Assembly: GCA_021789715.1 (NCBI GenBank)
Contig: JAJYJE010000024.1
Coordinates: 1-9,316 of the forward strand
Length of the DNA: 9,316 bases
Direction: 5' to 3'
DNA from: a bacterium
GTDB taxonomy: Bacteria; Patescibacteriota; Doudnabacteria; UBA920
The notes beneath the pieces are model-generated. The model worked only from the letters and a program-made list of their open reading frames with translations. It did not search any database and had not been told where the DNA came from. Shown here piece by piece: positions 1 through 5,466 of the stretch. Position 1 is the first letter of the stretch, and each line of letters starts with the position of its first letter. The position numbers and the translations under genes are program-made.

Positions 1-35
1 TGCGGGGTTACCAGTTTGTATTTGATTTTTTCCAT
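1..35 (-). CDS. Partial CDS, N-terminus only (unknown protein)
   Basis: Reading the minus strand from 35, an ATG opens the frame MEKIKYKLVTP and runs off the left edge after 11 codons without a stop. It lies just downstream of the hairpin that seems to end the neighbouring transcript, and an AT-rich stretch with TATAGT-like hexamers separates the two, as expected for a new transcription unit. There is no Shine-Dalgarno site, which is common in this window. The piece is too short to assign a function, and it could be a chance start. Confidence 0.35.
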   Translation of the reverse strand, partial: MEKIKYKLVTP

Positions 36-103
36 ACGAATACCAAGACGTAAAGGGAACAATTAATCTACTATAACTATAGCAAAAATTGGCAAAATTA
101 ACA

Positions 104-141
104 GGCGGCGGCTCCGGACAACCAGCGGTAGAGCCGCCGCC
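104..141 (-). terminator. GC-rich hairpin, probable intrinsic terminator
   Basis: GGCGGCGGCTC (104-114) and GAGCCGCCGCC (131-141) form a perfect 11-bp stem with a 16-nt loop, 13 nt beyond the stop of the minus-strand gene at 155-751. On the minus strand the stem is followed by a T-rich but interrupted stretch (TGTTAATTTTGCCAATTTTT). Position and stem strength fit a terminator; the imperfect T-tract lowers certainty. Confidence 0.55.
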
Positions 142-154
142 TATAAAGCAAAGG

Positions 155-751
155 TCATTGCCACTCCTTAGGCAAGAATTCAATTATTGACTGGCGCGGC
201 AACAACAGAATACGAGGTAGGGGTAAGGAAACATGCACCCCAAGGCCGATAAAACCGCCATCGGCCGTAAAGAACGGCGCGAACAGTTCAGCCGGGCTTA
301 CCGGCGGATTGATGCTTATCTTGTCATCACCAGCAGCAATTACCAGATGATTCAAACTTTCCAGGCTGCCGTCGCGCGCGAGAAAATGCGAATGCACTCT
401 CACTCCCTTGGCCAATATAATTTCTTCATCGCTCCCGTCAGGGGTGACTGTCGGCAAGCAACCCGGCGGAAATTGGTACACCATCAGATAATATTCCGGA
501 TCTCCCTGGAACACCTGGCCAGGCTTCCCGTTAAAGGCCACCTTATCACCAGGTTCAGTATGGCCGGTAATGACCAAGGTATCGGAATAGACGTACCCGA
601 CCAGCGGTTTGGCAGGTTCGCCGCCTCGGGACAGCGCTAGCGTTACCGTATAGCGGGTGCACTTCCCTTCCGTGCACCGATGCGCAGGGTATTCTGCCGC
701 GATCGTGGACGCGGACAGGGCCAACGTCATACATGCCGTTCTGAGTCTCAT
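155..751 (-). CDS. Secreted or periplasm-side hypothetical protein with signal peptide
   Basis: 198 aa, family not recognised. The N-terminus looks like a Sec signal peptide: basic residues (MRLR), a short hydrophobic stretch (about residues 6-18) and a likely signal peptidase I site after STIAA, near residue 19. The mature part begins with two cysteines five residues apart (C26, C31), with a third at C98 in PPGCLP, so a disulphide is possible. The rest is rich in Gly, Pro and short hydrophobic strands, suggesting a beta-rich extracytoplasmic domain with no transmembrane helix after the signal. The ATG at 751 is chosen because GGAGGT lies just upstream (755-760), though only 3 nt from the start, which is tight. 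The gene is transcribed alone, between a promoter at 776-803 and a hairpin at 104-141. Nothing around it indicates a substrate or partner. Confidence 0.7.
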   Translation of the reverse strand: MRLRTACMTLALSASTIAAEYPAHRCTEGKCTRYTVTLALSRGGEPAKPLVGYVYSDTLVITGHTEPGDKVAFNGKPGQVFQGDPEYYLMVYQFPPGCLPTVTPDGSDEEIILAKGVRVHSHFLARDGSLESLNHLVIAAGDDKISINPPVSPAELFAPFFTADGGFIGLGVHVSLPLPRILLLPRQSIIEFLPKEWQ

Positions 752-775
752 AGGACCTCCAATTCAGATAACCCT

Positions 776-803
776 ATTTTACGCCAAAAACCCGCGCCGT
801 CAA
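776..803 (-). promoter_or_regulatory. Sigma70-type promoter for the secreted protein
   Basis: On the minus strand, TTGACG (798-803, 5 of 6 consensus) and TAAAAT (776-781, 5 of 6) are separated by 16 nt, giving a predicted start near 769, about 18 nt before the ATG at 751. The -35 box coincides exactly with the 6-nt loop of the upstream operon's terminator hairpin. Confidence 0.55.
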
Positions 804-810
804 GCGCGGG
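791..810 (-). terminator. Intrinsic terminator of the two-gene operon
   Basis: CCCGCGC (791-797) pairs with GCGCGGG (804-810), a 7-bp all-GC stem with a 6-nt loop, followed on the minus strand by TTTTT (786-790). It starts 14 nt after the stop codon at 825, the normal position for an intrinsic terminator. Confidence 0.75.
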
Positions 811-824
811 ATATTCCCATAAAA

Positions 825-1241
825 TTAATTTACCTTGTCCTCGGACTCCTTGTCCAAAAAATTTTTCGCTTTAGTCCGCAACTCCAAATATCGCAAAAAA
901 TTCTTTCGGTAGCGGTCATTGTTAGGGGTAGTTTTTACTTTATACACAACCTCTGCGTCCACGGGAGATGTTTTAACATAATCTGCCGCAGCGGCATCAT
1001 TTAACTCCTGCTTATCGGTACCGGTAAAGCGGGCGAGCTGGTCTAATTCCAAATCGCTCGCGCCGGCTAAAATTTTAACCAGATCGCGAGGACTTTGCCG
1101 CATAGCGTCCTTGCCTGGCGAATTAAGCCACCAATCCAGATGGCCAATGGCGCGGGCCAGGTTTTTATAACGCTCGTCGATTTCGGATACCTTGTCTTGC
1201 GCCTCTTCGTGAGTTAAGGGAATACGTTCCATTTCTGACAT
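825..1241 (-). CDS. Hypothetical small soluble helical protein (operon second gene)
   Basis: 138 aa from the ATG at 1241 (MSEMERIPLT). An upstream GTG at 1280, 3 nt after the stop of the preceding gene, would add 13 residues; neither start has a good Shine-Dalgarno site, so the start is uncertain. The protein is highly charged and probably all-helical, with no signal peptide or membrane segment. Residues 56-70 (VKILAGASDLELDQL) resemble residues 51-65 of the upstream protein: both have LAGA, Ser or Thr, Asp, then a spaced LA. The middle (about 81-100) is Ala- and Val-rich, and the tail is basic then acidic. The two genes form an operon that ends at the hairpin 791-810. The family is not recognised; the shared motif suggests an ancient duplication or two partners with a common fold. 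Confidence 0.7.
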   Translation of the reverse strand: MSEMERIPLTHEEAQDKVSEIDERYKNLARAIGHLDWWLNSPGKDAMRQSPRDLVKILAGASDLELDQLARFTGTDKQELNDAAAADYVKTSPVDAEVVYKVKTTPNNDRYRKNFLRYLELRTKAKNFLDKESEDKVN

Positions 1242-1283
1242 AAAATTTGATTTAACCGCAAGCAGCAAGTGCGCTCTCACCGC

Positions 1284-1742
1284 TTACGCCCGGTTAATAT
1301 TGCCTTCCGGAGGCGCGCCGCGCAGCCGCCGCGGGTGTTCCTGAAGTTCCTTATTCAGTTCCTGGTGCATCTCCGCGTTGCGCTTAATTTCCCTGGCCAT
1401 TTCCAGAGCAGCTTCCCGTGTTAGTGAGCCGACCCGGGGCAAGTCAAAACCCGCCACCACCGCGGCGCGCTTGTCCCACAATGCTTCTATGGCCATGGCC
1501 GAAGCCTCAACATTCTCCGCCAGGCCGTATTCCCGCATATCGTGCTCAGCCAACGCAAGTACTTGCACATCAGTCGCTCCGGCTAATAAAATATCGCTCT
1601 GGCGTCTTAAAGACTGGAGCTCTTCGGCCGTTAAACTTTCCCGGCGCAGAATTTCGCTGTCCAGCAGGCGGGACTGCCGGACAAAATCTTCCGGTGAAAG
1701 CTGCCTCACATACTCGAGCTTCGCCTGGATATCTTTGTCCAT
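1284..1742 (-). CDS. Hypothetical helical protein (operon first gene)
   Basis: 152 aa from the ATG at 1742 (MDKDIQAKLE); a TTG two codons upstream (1748) is a weaker alternative. Composition is charged, Leu/Glu/Arg-rich and helical throughout, with possible coiled-coil character at residues 8-50 and 105-137, and no membrane or export signal. Residues 51-67 (ILLAGATDVQVLALAEH) match the LAGA(S/T)D motif of the next gene. The C-terminus (about 138-152) is Arg/Pro/Gly-rich and probably disordered. The next gene begins 3 nt (GTG) or 42 nt (ATG) downstream, so they are almost certainly co-transcribed. No enzyme motif is visible. A cytoplasmic structural or regulatory role is possible but is only a guess. 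Confidence 0.7.
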   Translation of the reverse strand: MDKDIQAKLEYVRQLSPEDFVRQSRLLDSEILRRESLTAEELQSLRRQSDILLAGATDVQVLALAEHDMREYGLAENVEASAMAIEALWDKRAAVVAGFDLPRVGSLTREAALEMAREIKRNAEMHQELNKELQEHPRRLRGAPPEGNINRA

Positions 1743-1773
1743 AAACAATATCCGGTCTTCGCGCGAGACTCGA

Positions 1774-1863
1774 TTAATATCGACTGTATTTTACACCTAC
1801 CGCGTAATTTTTGCGAATCCTCCTATAAAACCATCTTTCCTGACGGCGATTATTCCGGTTCAT
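1774..1863 (-). CDS. Possible tiny basic ORF (29 aa)
   Basis: A 29-codon frame runs from ATG at 1863 to TAA at 1774. It begins MNRNNRRQERWFYRR and has ten Arg or Lys residues. Its ATG overlaps the last codons of the coding-like remnant at 1850-2009, which could allow translational coupling. There is no Shine-Dalgarno site and a chance origin is quite possible. No function can be proposed. Confidence 0.2.
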   Translation of the reverse strand: MNRNNRRQERWFYRRIRKNYAVGVKYSRY

Positions 1864-2009
1864 AACGCAGTTCGTAAGCGGCGGCAGGATCAAGGCGGCC
1901 CAAAAAAATCAACAACGCGCCTGTAAAGCTTAATATCAACGGCGGTTATGGGATGCTTAAGATAAAAACCCTCAGGCGTGCGGCAGCGCGGGTAAAACGG
2001 GCCCGGCCG
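1850..2009 (-). pseudogene. Coding-like remnant with a frameshift in a T7 run
   Basis: The 280-bp stretch between the two-gene operon and radC holds no intact long gene. On the minus strand, the open frame after the TAA at 2010-2012 reads convincingly like protein (TPEGFYLKHPITAVDIKLYR, then RVVDF) and meets a run of seven Ts (1902-1908). Removing one T carries the frame into GRLDPAAAYELRYEPE and a TAA at 1850. Neither part has an ATG, GTG or TTG that would give the whole product, so it looks like the C-terminal remnant of a broken gene of unknown family. Evidence is only the protein-like composition; it may be chance. Confidence 0.3.
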
Positions 2010-2011
2010 TT
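1996..2011 (-). terminator. Weak hairpin after radC
   Basis: CCGTT (2007-2011) and AACGG (1996-2000) give a 5-bp stem with a 6-nt GC-rich loop, followed on the minus strand by TTTT, about 20 nt after the radC stop at 2031. The stem is short, so this is a weak terminator candidate. Confidence 0.3.
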
Positions 2012-2030
2012 AAAGCGGGAAATCTTTTGA

Positions 2031-2692
2031 CTAAAGTAAATTCCGTTCCTTAAAGCTGCAAAATCCGTCTGTAGTGACAATAACATGGTCTAAAATCTCG
2101 ATCCCTAAAATCCGGCCGGCTTCGGCCAGGCGCCGGGTTACCACCAAATCTTGCTCGCTCGGCTCCAGGCCGCCCGAGGGATGATTGTGGGCCAAAATAA
2201 TATGCGAAGCAATATGCTGGATCGCCGGCTCGAATACTTCGCGCGGATGGACAAGACTGGTATCCAGCGTACCGACAGACACAAGTTCGCGTTTAATCTC
2301 CTGGTTTTGGGTATCCAAAAAAACACGACAAAGTGTTCCTTTTTCAGGCCACGGATATCCTTGCACTGTTCCCACACCTCTCTGGGCGACAAGACCAAAA
2401 CCGCCCGCTTATCTTTAAGCAGCCTGCGCCCGAGCTCAAAACACGCGACTATTTCACAGGCTTTAGCCGCGCCTAACCCTTTTACTGCCATAAGGTCCTT
2501 AATAGAAGCCTGGGCCAGGGCCCCATGCCTGAAGTGACTCAATACATCGCGGACCAATCCCAATACTCCGGACCCCGGAGGGCCGGTTTTTAAGACTATG
2601 GCCAGCAGCTCGGCATCGCTTAACTTGTTGGCACCGTATTTGTCCAATTTTTCCCGCGGTTGGTCAATTTTGTGCAATTGGGCAATAGGCAT
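2031..2692 (-). pseudogene. radC: RadC family JAB/MPN-domain protein, frameshifted in a T7 run
   Basis: The UPF0758/RadC family is recognised in two overlapping frames. The N-terminal frame (start 2692) carries the helix-hairpin-helix region (SDAELLAIVLKTG, VKGLGAAKA) and reaches KKEHFVVFF. The C-terminal frame (stop 2031) continues with LDTQNQEIKRELVSVGT and contains the JAMM metal motif AHNHPSGGLEPSEQD and the family end LGIEILDHVIV. The two join at TTTTTTT (2317-2323): one extra T, or a -1 slip, gives HFVVFFLDT, which matches the family pattern HFVVLYLDT. Joined, the protein is about 220 aa, the usual length. The ATG at 2692 is supported by AGAGGA 6 nt upstream (2699-2704). Despite its name, the molecular function of RadC is unsettled. 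All core motifs are intact, so this is a very recent mutation, a sequence error, or slippage-dependent expression. Confidence 0.85.
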
Positions 2693-2740
2693 AAGTCTTC
2701 CTCTAAAATAAGGGCCAATATGCCTCTATCGCATAAACAC

Positions 2741-2768
2741 AAACCCGCAAGGCGAGCCTCGCGGGTTT
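2741..2768 (-). terminator. Hairpin between methyltransferase and radC
   Basis: AAACCCGC (2741-2748) pairs with GCGGGTTT (2761-2768), and inside it AGGC pairs with GCCT across one A-C mismatch, giving a long stem with a tiny loop. T-rich sequence follows on both strands. It probably terminates transcription from the methyltransferase, though it is about 160 nt beyond that stop. The stretch 2769-2931 contains no gene I can support. Confidence 0.6.
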
Positions 2769-2931
2769 CTTATTCTGGAATAAGTATACACCCGAACGGC
2801 ACATCTGGCCAGAGAAAGGCCCGAAAAGTCCATGGCCGCCGTAGGGAGCATGCATTACCGCCATAATTGCCGATATGTCGAATTGTAAACAACAAAGCCG
2901 TCGTCTGCAAATAATAAGGCGCGTTGTACCG

Positions 2932-3699
2932 CTATAATTTGCGCAGTTCCAAAGCCATAAACAATGGGATTTCCTTGCGGGCTTTATCCTCCGCTTCTTT
3001 GCGCGGGCCTTTATCGCTGGTCTTGTGCGAGACCCATTCCTCCAGCCTAGTAACGCATAAACCGGATTTGGCAAACGCTTTAAAATAAACCTGGATAGGA
3101 TGATGGTATGAGTACGTGTACTGTTTCTTGGCGGGGTCATTTTGTCCTTGCGTCATATCAACCCGCTGCGTTAGTTCCGACATATATCCGTCTACGCGGC
3201 GATACTGGATATTAGCCCGATCATCGTACGCCCACGACGACGCCGCCGGCACGCGGAACGCGGGGTGATTCAGTACAACAACCGCCCGGCCTCCCCGCTT
3301 CAGTACCCGGGCCATCTCCCCTACTGCCATAGAAAGATTCTTAATATTCTGCAGTGCCAAAACGCAAAATGCCGCGTCAAAGCGCCCGGTGCCAATTGAA
3401 GCCAATTTTTCCGCTGATAGGACCAAGTAGGTTTCATTCGGACCTGCCTGCTCTTTAGCCAGCCGGATCAGTTCGCCGCCAATATCCACCCCGACCACCA
3501 TGGCGCCGGCCTGAGCCGCCTGCCGCGCAAAGAATCCCTGGCCGCAGCCGATATCAATAATCCGTTATCCGGCTTCTGGCCGCAGCAAGCGCAATAAATT
3601 CGGCTTAATCAATTTTTCCTGATACGTATCTTCGCCTTCCTCCAGCATTCGATTATACCAATTCGCAACCTTCCCCCATGAAGTGTTATGTTTGGGCAT
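2932..3699 (-). pseudogene. Class I SAM-dependent methyltransferase (UbiE/Methyltransf_11 type) with in-frame TAA
   Basis: Reading from the ATG at 3699 (MPKHNTSWGKVANWYNRML) the frame runs 44 codons, hits TAA at 3565-3567, then continues in the same frame to TAG at 2932; read through, it is about 255 codons. Right after the stop comes the SAM-binding motif I (RIIDIGCGQGFF), then VVGVDIGGELI (acidic residue of motif II), FDAAFCVLALQNIKN (motif IV) and a motif V/VI region (MARVLKRGGRAVVVLNHPAF). The first available downstream start, ATG 3501, would miss motif I, so a protein made from it should not bind SAM. The substrate is unknown; the NHPAF and YRRVDGYMSE segments suggest a small-molecule enzyme. 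The stop could be a true nonsense mutation or a base error. Everything else in the frame is well preserved. A promoter lies at 3748-3776. Confidence 0.8.
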
Positions 3700-3747
3700 A
3701 AATAATTCAAAGATTGAAAAAATATAAAGTTTTAAAGACTTGCTTGT

Positions 3748-3776
3748 ATTTTATCGAAAAATAATAAGGGAATCAA
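3748..3776 (-). promoter_or_regulatory. Sigma70-type promoter for the methyltransferase
   Basis: On the minus strand TTGATT (3771-3776) and TAAAAT (3748-3753) are separated by exactly 17 nt. This matches 4 of 6 and 5 of 6 consensus positions and lies about 50 nt upstream of the ATG at 3699. It is divergent from, and slightly upstream of, the helicase promoter. Confidence 0.5.
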
Positions 3777-3782
3777 AGTTTT

Positions 3783-3811
3783 TTGACAAAATATAGCAGT
3801 TATGATATAAT
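3783..3811 (+). promoter_or_regulatory. Perfect consensus sigma70 promoter with extended -10
   Basis: TTGACA (3783-3788) and TATAAT (3806-3811) are both exact consensus with the optimal 17-nt spacer, and TG at 3803-3804 adds an extended -10 element. Transcription should start near 3818, leaving a leader of about 125 nt before the helicase ATG. A 12-bp palindrome TTTAATATTAAA (3812-3823) is centred on the predicted start and could be an operator. Confidence 0.85.
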
Positions 3812-3861
3812 TTTAATATTAAATTAAATATTGACTCGTAACTCTGGCAAGAATTATATTT

Positions 3862-3899
3862 CTGACCCAAGAAGAAAGCGGGTCGGATTTTTTTGTTTT
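3862..3899 (+). terminator. Terminator-like hairpin in the helicase leader (possible attenuator)
   Basis: CTGACCC (3862-3868) pairs with GGGTCGG (3880-3886), 7 bp with one wobble and an 11-nt loop, followed by A, seven Ts (3888-3894), G and four Ts. This is a classical intrinsic terminator, placed about 45 nt after the predicted transcription start and 45 nt before the ATG. It would release a leader RNA of roughly 77 nt unless overcome. Confidence 0.65.
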
Positions 3900-3903
3900 C
3901 GCC

Positions 3904-3922
3904 CTTGAAGACCGTCTTCAAG
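3904..3922 (+). repeat. Inverted repeat just upstream of the helicase start
   Basis: CTTGAAGAC (3904-3912) and GTCTTCAAG (3914-3922) are perfect inverted arms around a single C. In RNA this gives an 8-bp stem with a 3-nt loop, ending 9 nt before the Shine-Dalgarno AAGGA (3932-3936). It could act as an mRNA structure controlling translation or stability, or as a protein-binding palindrome in DNA. Confidence 0.5.
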
Positions 3923-3944
3923 AGAAACATCAAGGACACATCAA

Positions 3945-5405
3945 ATGACACCGCAACATACCTCATTCGACGGCTTGGGACTGGCGCCAAAGCTCCTGGA
4001 AATTTTAGATAAGCTTGGTTTTACCATCCCCACGCCAATCCAGTCCCAGGCTATTCCCGTGGCTTTACAAGGCACGGACGTAATGGGGATTGCCCAAACC
4101 GGCACGGGCAAAACCCTGGCTTTTGGCTTGCCCATGATCCAGCGCCTGGCCAGGCAAAAAGGCCGCGGCCTGGTAATCTTACCGACCCGCGAACTGGCGG
4201 TCCAGGTTGACGAATCGCTCCACAGCATCGGCCGGTCTCTGGGGCTTAAAACCGCCGTGCTAATCGGCGGTGAAAATATGAACAAACAGCTGCGCCAACT
4301 GCGCGATAACCCCCATATTATTATCGCCACGCCGGGACGATTAATCGACCACCTGGATCAAAAATCCATCAAACTTAACGGCGTAAACACGCTCGTGCTC
4401 GACGAAGCCGACCGCATGCTCGATATGGGCTTTGCTCCCCAAATCAAGCGTATCCTGCAAAACGTGCCGGATGAACGGCAAACCATGCTGTTTAGCGCTA
4501 CTATGCCGCAAGAAATCGTCCAAATCGCCAAGGCTTACATGAAACTGCCGGTGCGCGTGGAAGTGGCGCCTCCGGGCATGGCCGCCGCGACCATAAGCCA
4601 GGAACTATTTTTTGTCGGCAAAGAACAAAAAATGGCGCTACTCGAAACTTTGCTGCGCGATTATAAAGGCAGCGTGCTTATTTTTTCCCGCACCAAATTC
4701 GGCGCAAAAAAAATCGCCAGGCTGGTTAACCGTTCAGGGCATGCCGCGGCGGAAATCCATTCCAATCGCTCGCTAAACCAACGCCTGGAAGCTTTGAATG
4801 GTTTTAAAATCGGCAAATACCGGGTGCTTGTAGCTACGGATATTGCAGCGCGCGGCATTGATGTCACCGGCATCGAGCTGGTAATTAACTACGACCTGCC
4901 CGAACAGGCTGAAGATTATGTCCACCGTATCGGCCGCACCGGCCGCGCCCAGCATCAAGGGCACGCTGTTTCTTTTGCCACGCCGGACCAAAAATTCGAC
5001 GTCCGGGCCATTGAAAAATTGATAAAAAAGCAGCTGCCGGTATCGCCGCTGCCGAACCTGCCAGAACGCGCGGCTGAATCGGCGCGCCCCGACGCTATGC
5101 CGCGGCATAACCAAAGCGGGAGCCGTTTGCGGTATCGGCGGAACAGCCAGCCATTCCGGAATGGCCAAAGCGCCTCCTCGCAAATTGCGCGTGATCGGGC
5201 CAAGCGGGATATTTTTGATTTTAGCGCCTTTCCCGAAACGGGAAGCGGCGGAAAGCAATACCGCCACTCGGCGGACGGCGCTAACCGAAATCAAGCCTCC
5301 GGCCAAAAAAAAACTTACAAGCGCCGCGGCTATCCCAAGCAAAAGCCAATCCGCCGGCCATTTTACGGAACGTACCGATCCAGCAGCAGCGGCAAATCCT
5401 GGTAA
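3945..5405 (+). CDS. RhlE-type DEAD-box ATP-dependent RNA helicase
   Basis: 486 aa, cytoplasmic; unwinds RNA duplexes using ATP. Family motifs appear in order: Q motif (GFTIPTPIQ, residues 25-33), Walker A AQTGTGKT (50-57), PTREL (80-84), GG (108-109), TPGR (129-132), DEAD (153-156), SAT (184-186), LIFSRT in the second RecA domain (245-250), ATDIAARGIDV (297-307) and HRIGRTGR (327-334). All catalytic residues are present. After about residue 365 comes a tail of roughly 120 residues rich in Arg, Ser, Gln, Asn, Lys and Gly, expected to be disordered and RNA-binding, as in RhlE/CsdA-type helicases that act in ribosome assembly or mRNA decay. The start ATG has AAGGA 8 nt upstream. It is a single-gene unit with a very strong promoter, a structured leader and a strong terminator. 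Such genes are often cold-induced or autoregulated in their leaders; this is inference here. The symbol (rhlE, deaD or csdA) cannot be decided. Confidence 0.96.
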   Translation: MTPQHTSFDGLGLAPKLLEILDKLGFTIPTPIQSQAIPVALQGTDVMGIAQTGTGKTLAFGLPMIQRLARQKGRGLVILPTRELAVQVDESLHSIGRSLGLKTAVLIGGENMNKQLRQLRDNPHIIIATPGRLIDHLDQKSIKLNGVNTLVLDEADRMLDMGFAPQIKRILQNVPDERQTMLFSATMPQEIVQIAKAYMKLPVRVEVAPPGMAAATISQELFFVGKEQKMALLETLLRDYKGSVLIFSRTKFGAKKIARLVNRSGHAAAEIHSNRSLNQRLEALNGFKIGKYRVLVATDIAARGIDVTGIELVINYDLPEQAEDYVHRIGRTGRAQHQGHAVSFATPDQKFDVRAIEKLIKKQLPVSPLPNLPERAAESARPDAMPRHNQSGSRLRYRRNSQPFRNGQSASSQIARDRAKRDIFDFSAFPETGSGGKQYRHSADGANRNQASGQKKTYKRRGYPKQKPIRRPFYGTYRSSSSGKSW

Positions 5406-5429
5406 CAATACCTGGCACCGCCCGAATTG

Positions 5430-5457
5430 TTAAAACCCTCCTCTCGGAGGGTTTTAA
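5430..5457. terminator. Strong bidirectional terminator between convergent genes
   Basis: TTAAAACCCTCC (5430-5441) and GGAGGGTTTTAA (5446-5457) form a perfect 12-bp stem with a TCTC loop; the A and T runs act as tails in both directions. It lies 25 nt after the helicase stop and 10 nt after the sigma factor stop, so it serves both transcripts. Confidence 0.9.
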
Positions 5458-5466
5458 AACAAATCT

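Noticed and set aside
2783..2811. TGGCCA-17 nt-TATACT as a radC promoter on the minus strand
   Set aside because: The predicted start (about 2776) would put the hairpin 2741-2768 at the very 5' end of the radC transcript, which conflicts with that hairpin acting as a terminator. The -35 match is only 4 of 6.
2703..3140. 145-codon minus-strand frame overlapping the methyltransferase C-terminus and the spacer
   Set aside because: It is out of frame with a recognisable methyltransferase and its translation shows no domain. It crosses the hairpin at 2741-2768.
3565..3567. TAA as a reassigned sense codon
   Set aside because: TAA ends the zwf, helicase, sigma factor and other genes in the window at the expected protein lengths, so TAA is a normal stop here.
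3831..3908. Possible leader peptide (TTG start, 25 codons, reading through the terminator hairpin) ahead of the helicase
   Set aside because: TTG start without a Shine-Dalgarno site and no run of one regulatory amino acid; too weak to call, though translation through the hairpin would bear on attenuation.
4773..5408. 211-codon open frame on the minus strand across the helicase C-terminal half
   Set aside because: It lies opposite a clearly identified DEAD-box gene with intact motifs, and its translation is compositionally odd with no family likeness. It is a codon-bias shadow.
5161..5433. 90-codon plus-strand frame inside the helicase tail, running past its stop
   Set aside because: No start context, Ala/Lys/Pro-rich low-complexity product, and the helicase frame itself gives the expected basic tail. 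Treated as a shadow; no frameshift of the helicase is needed.
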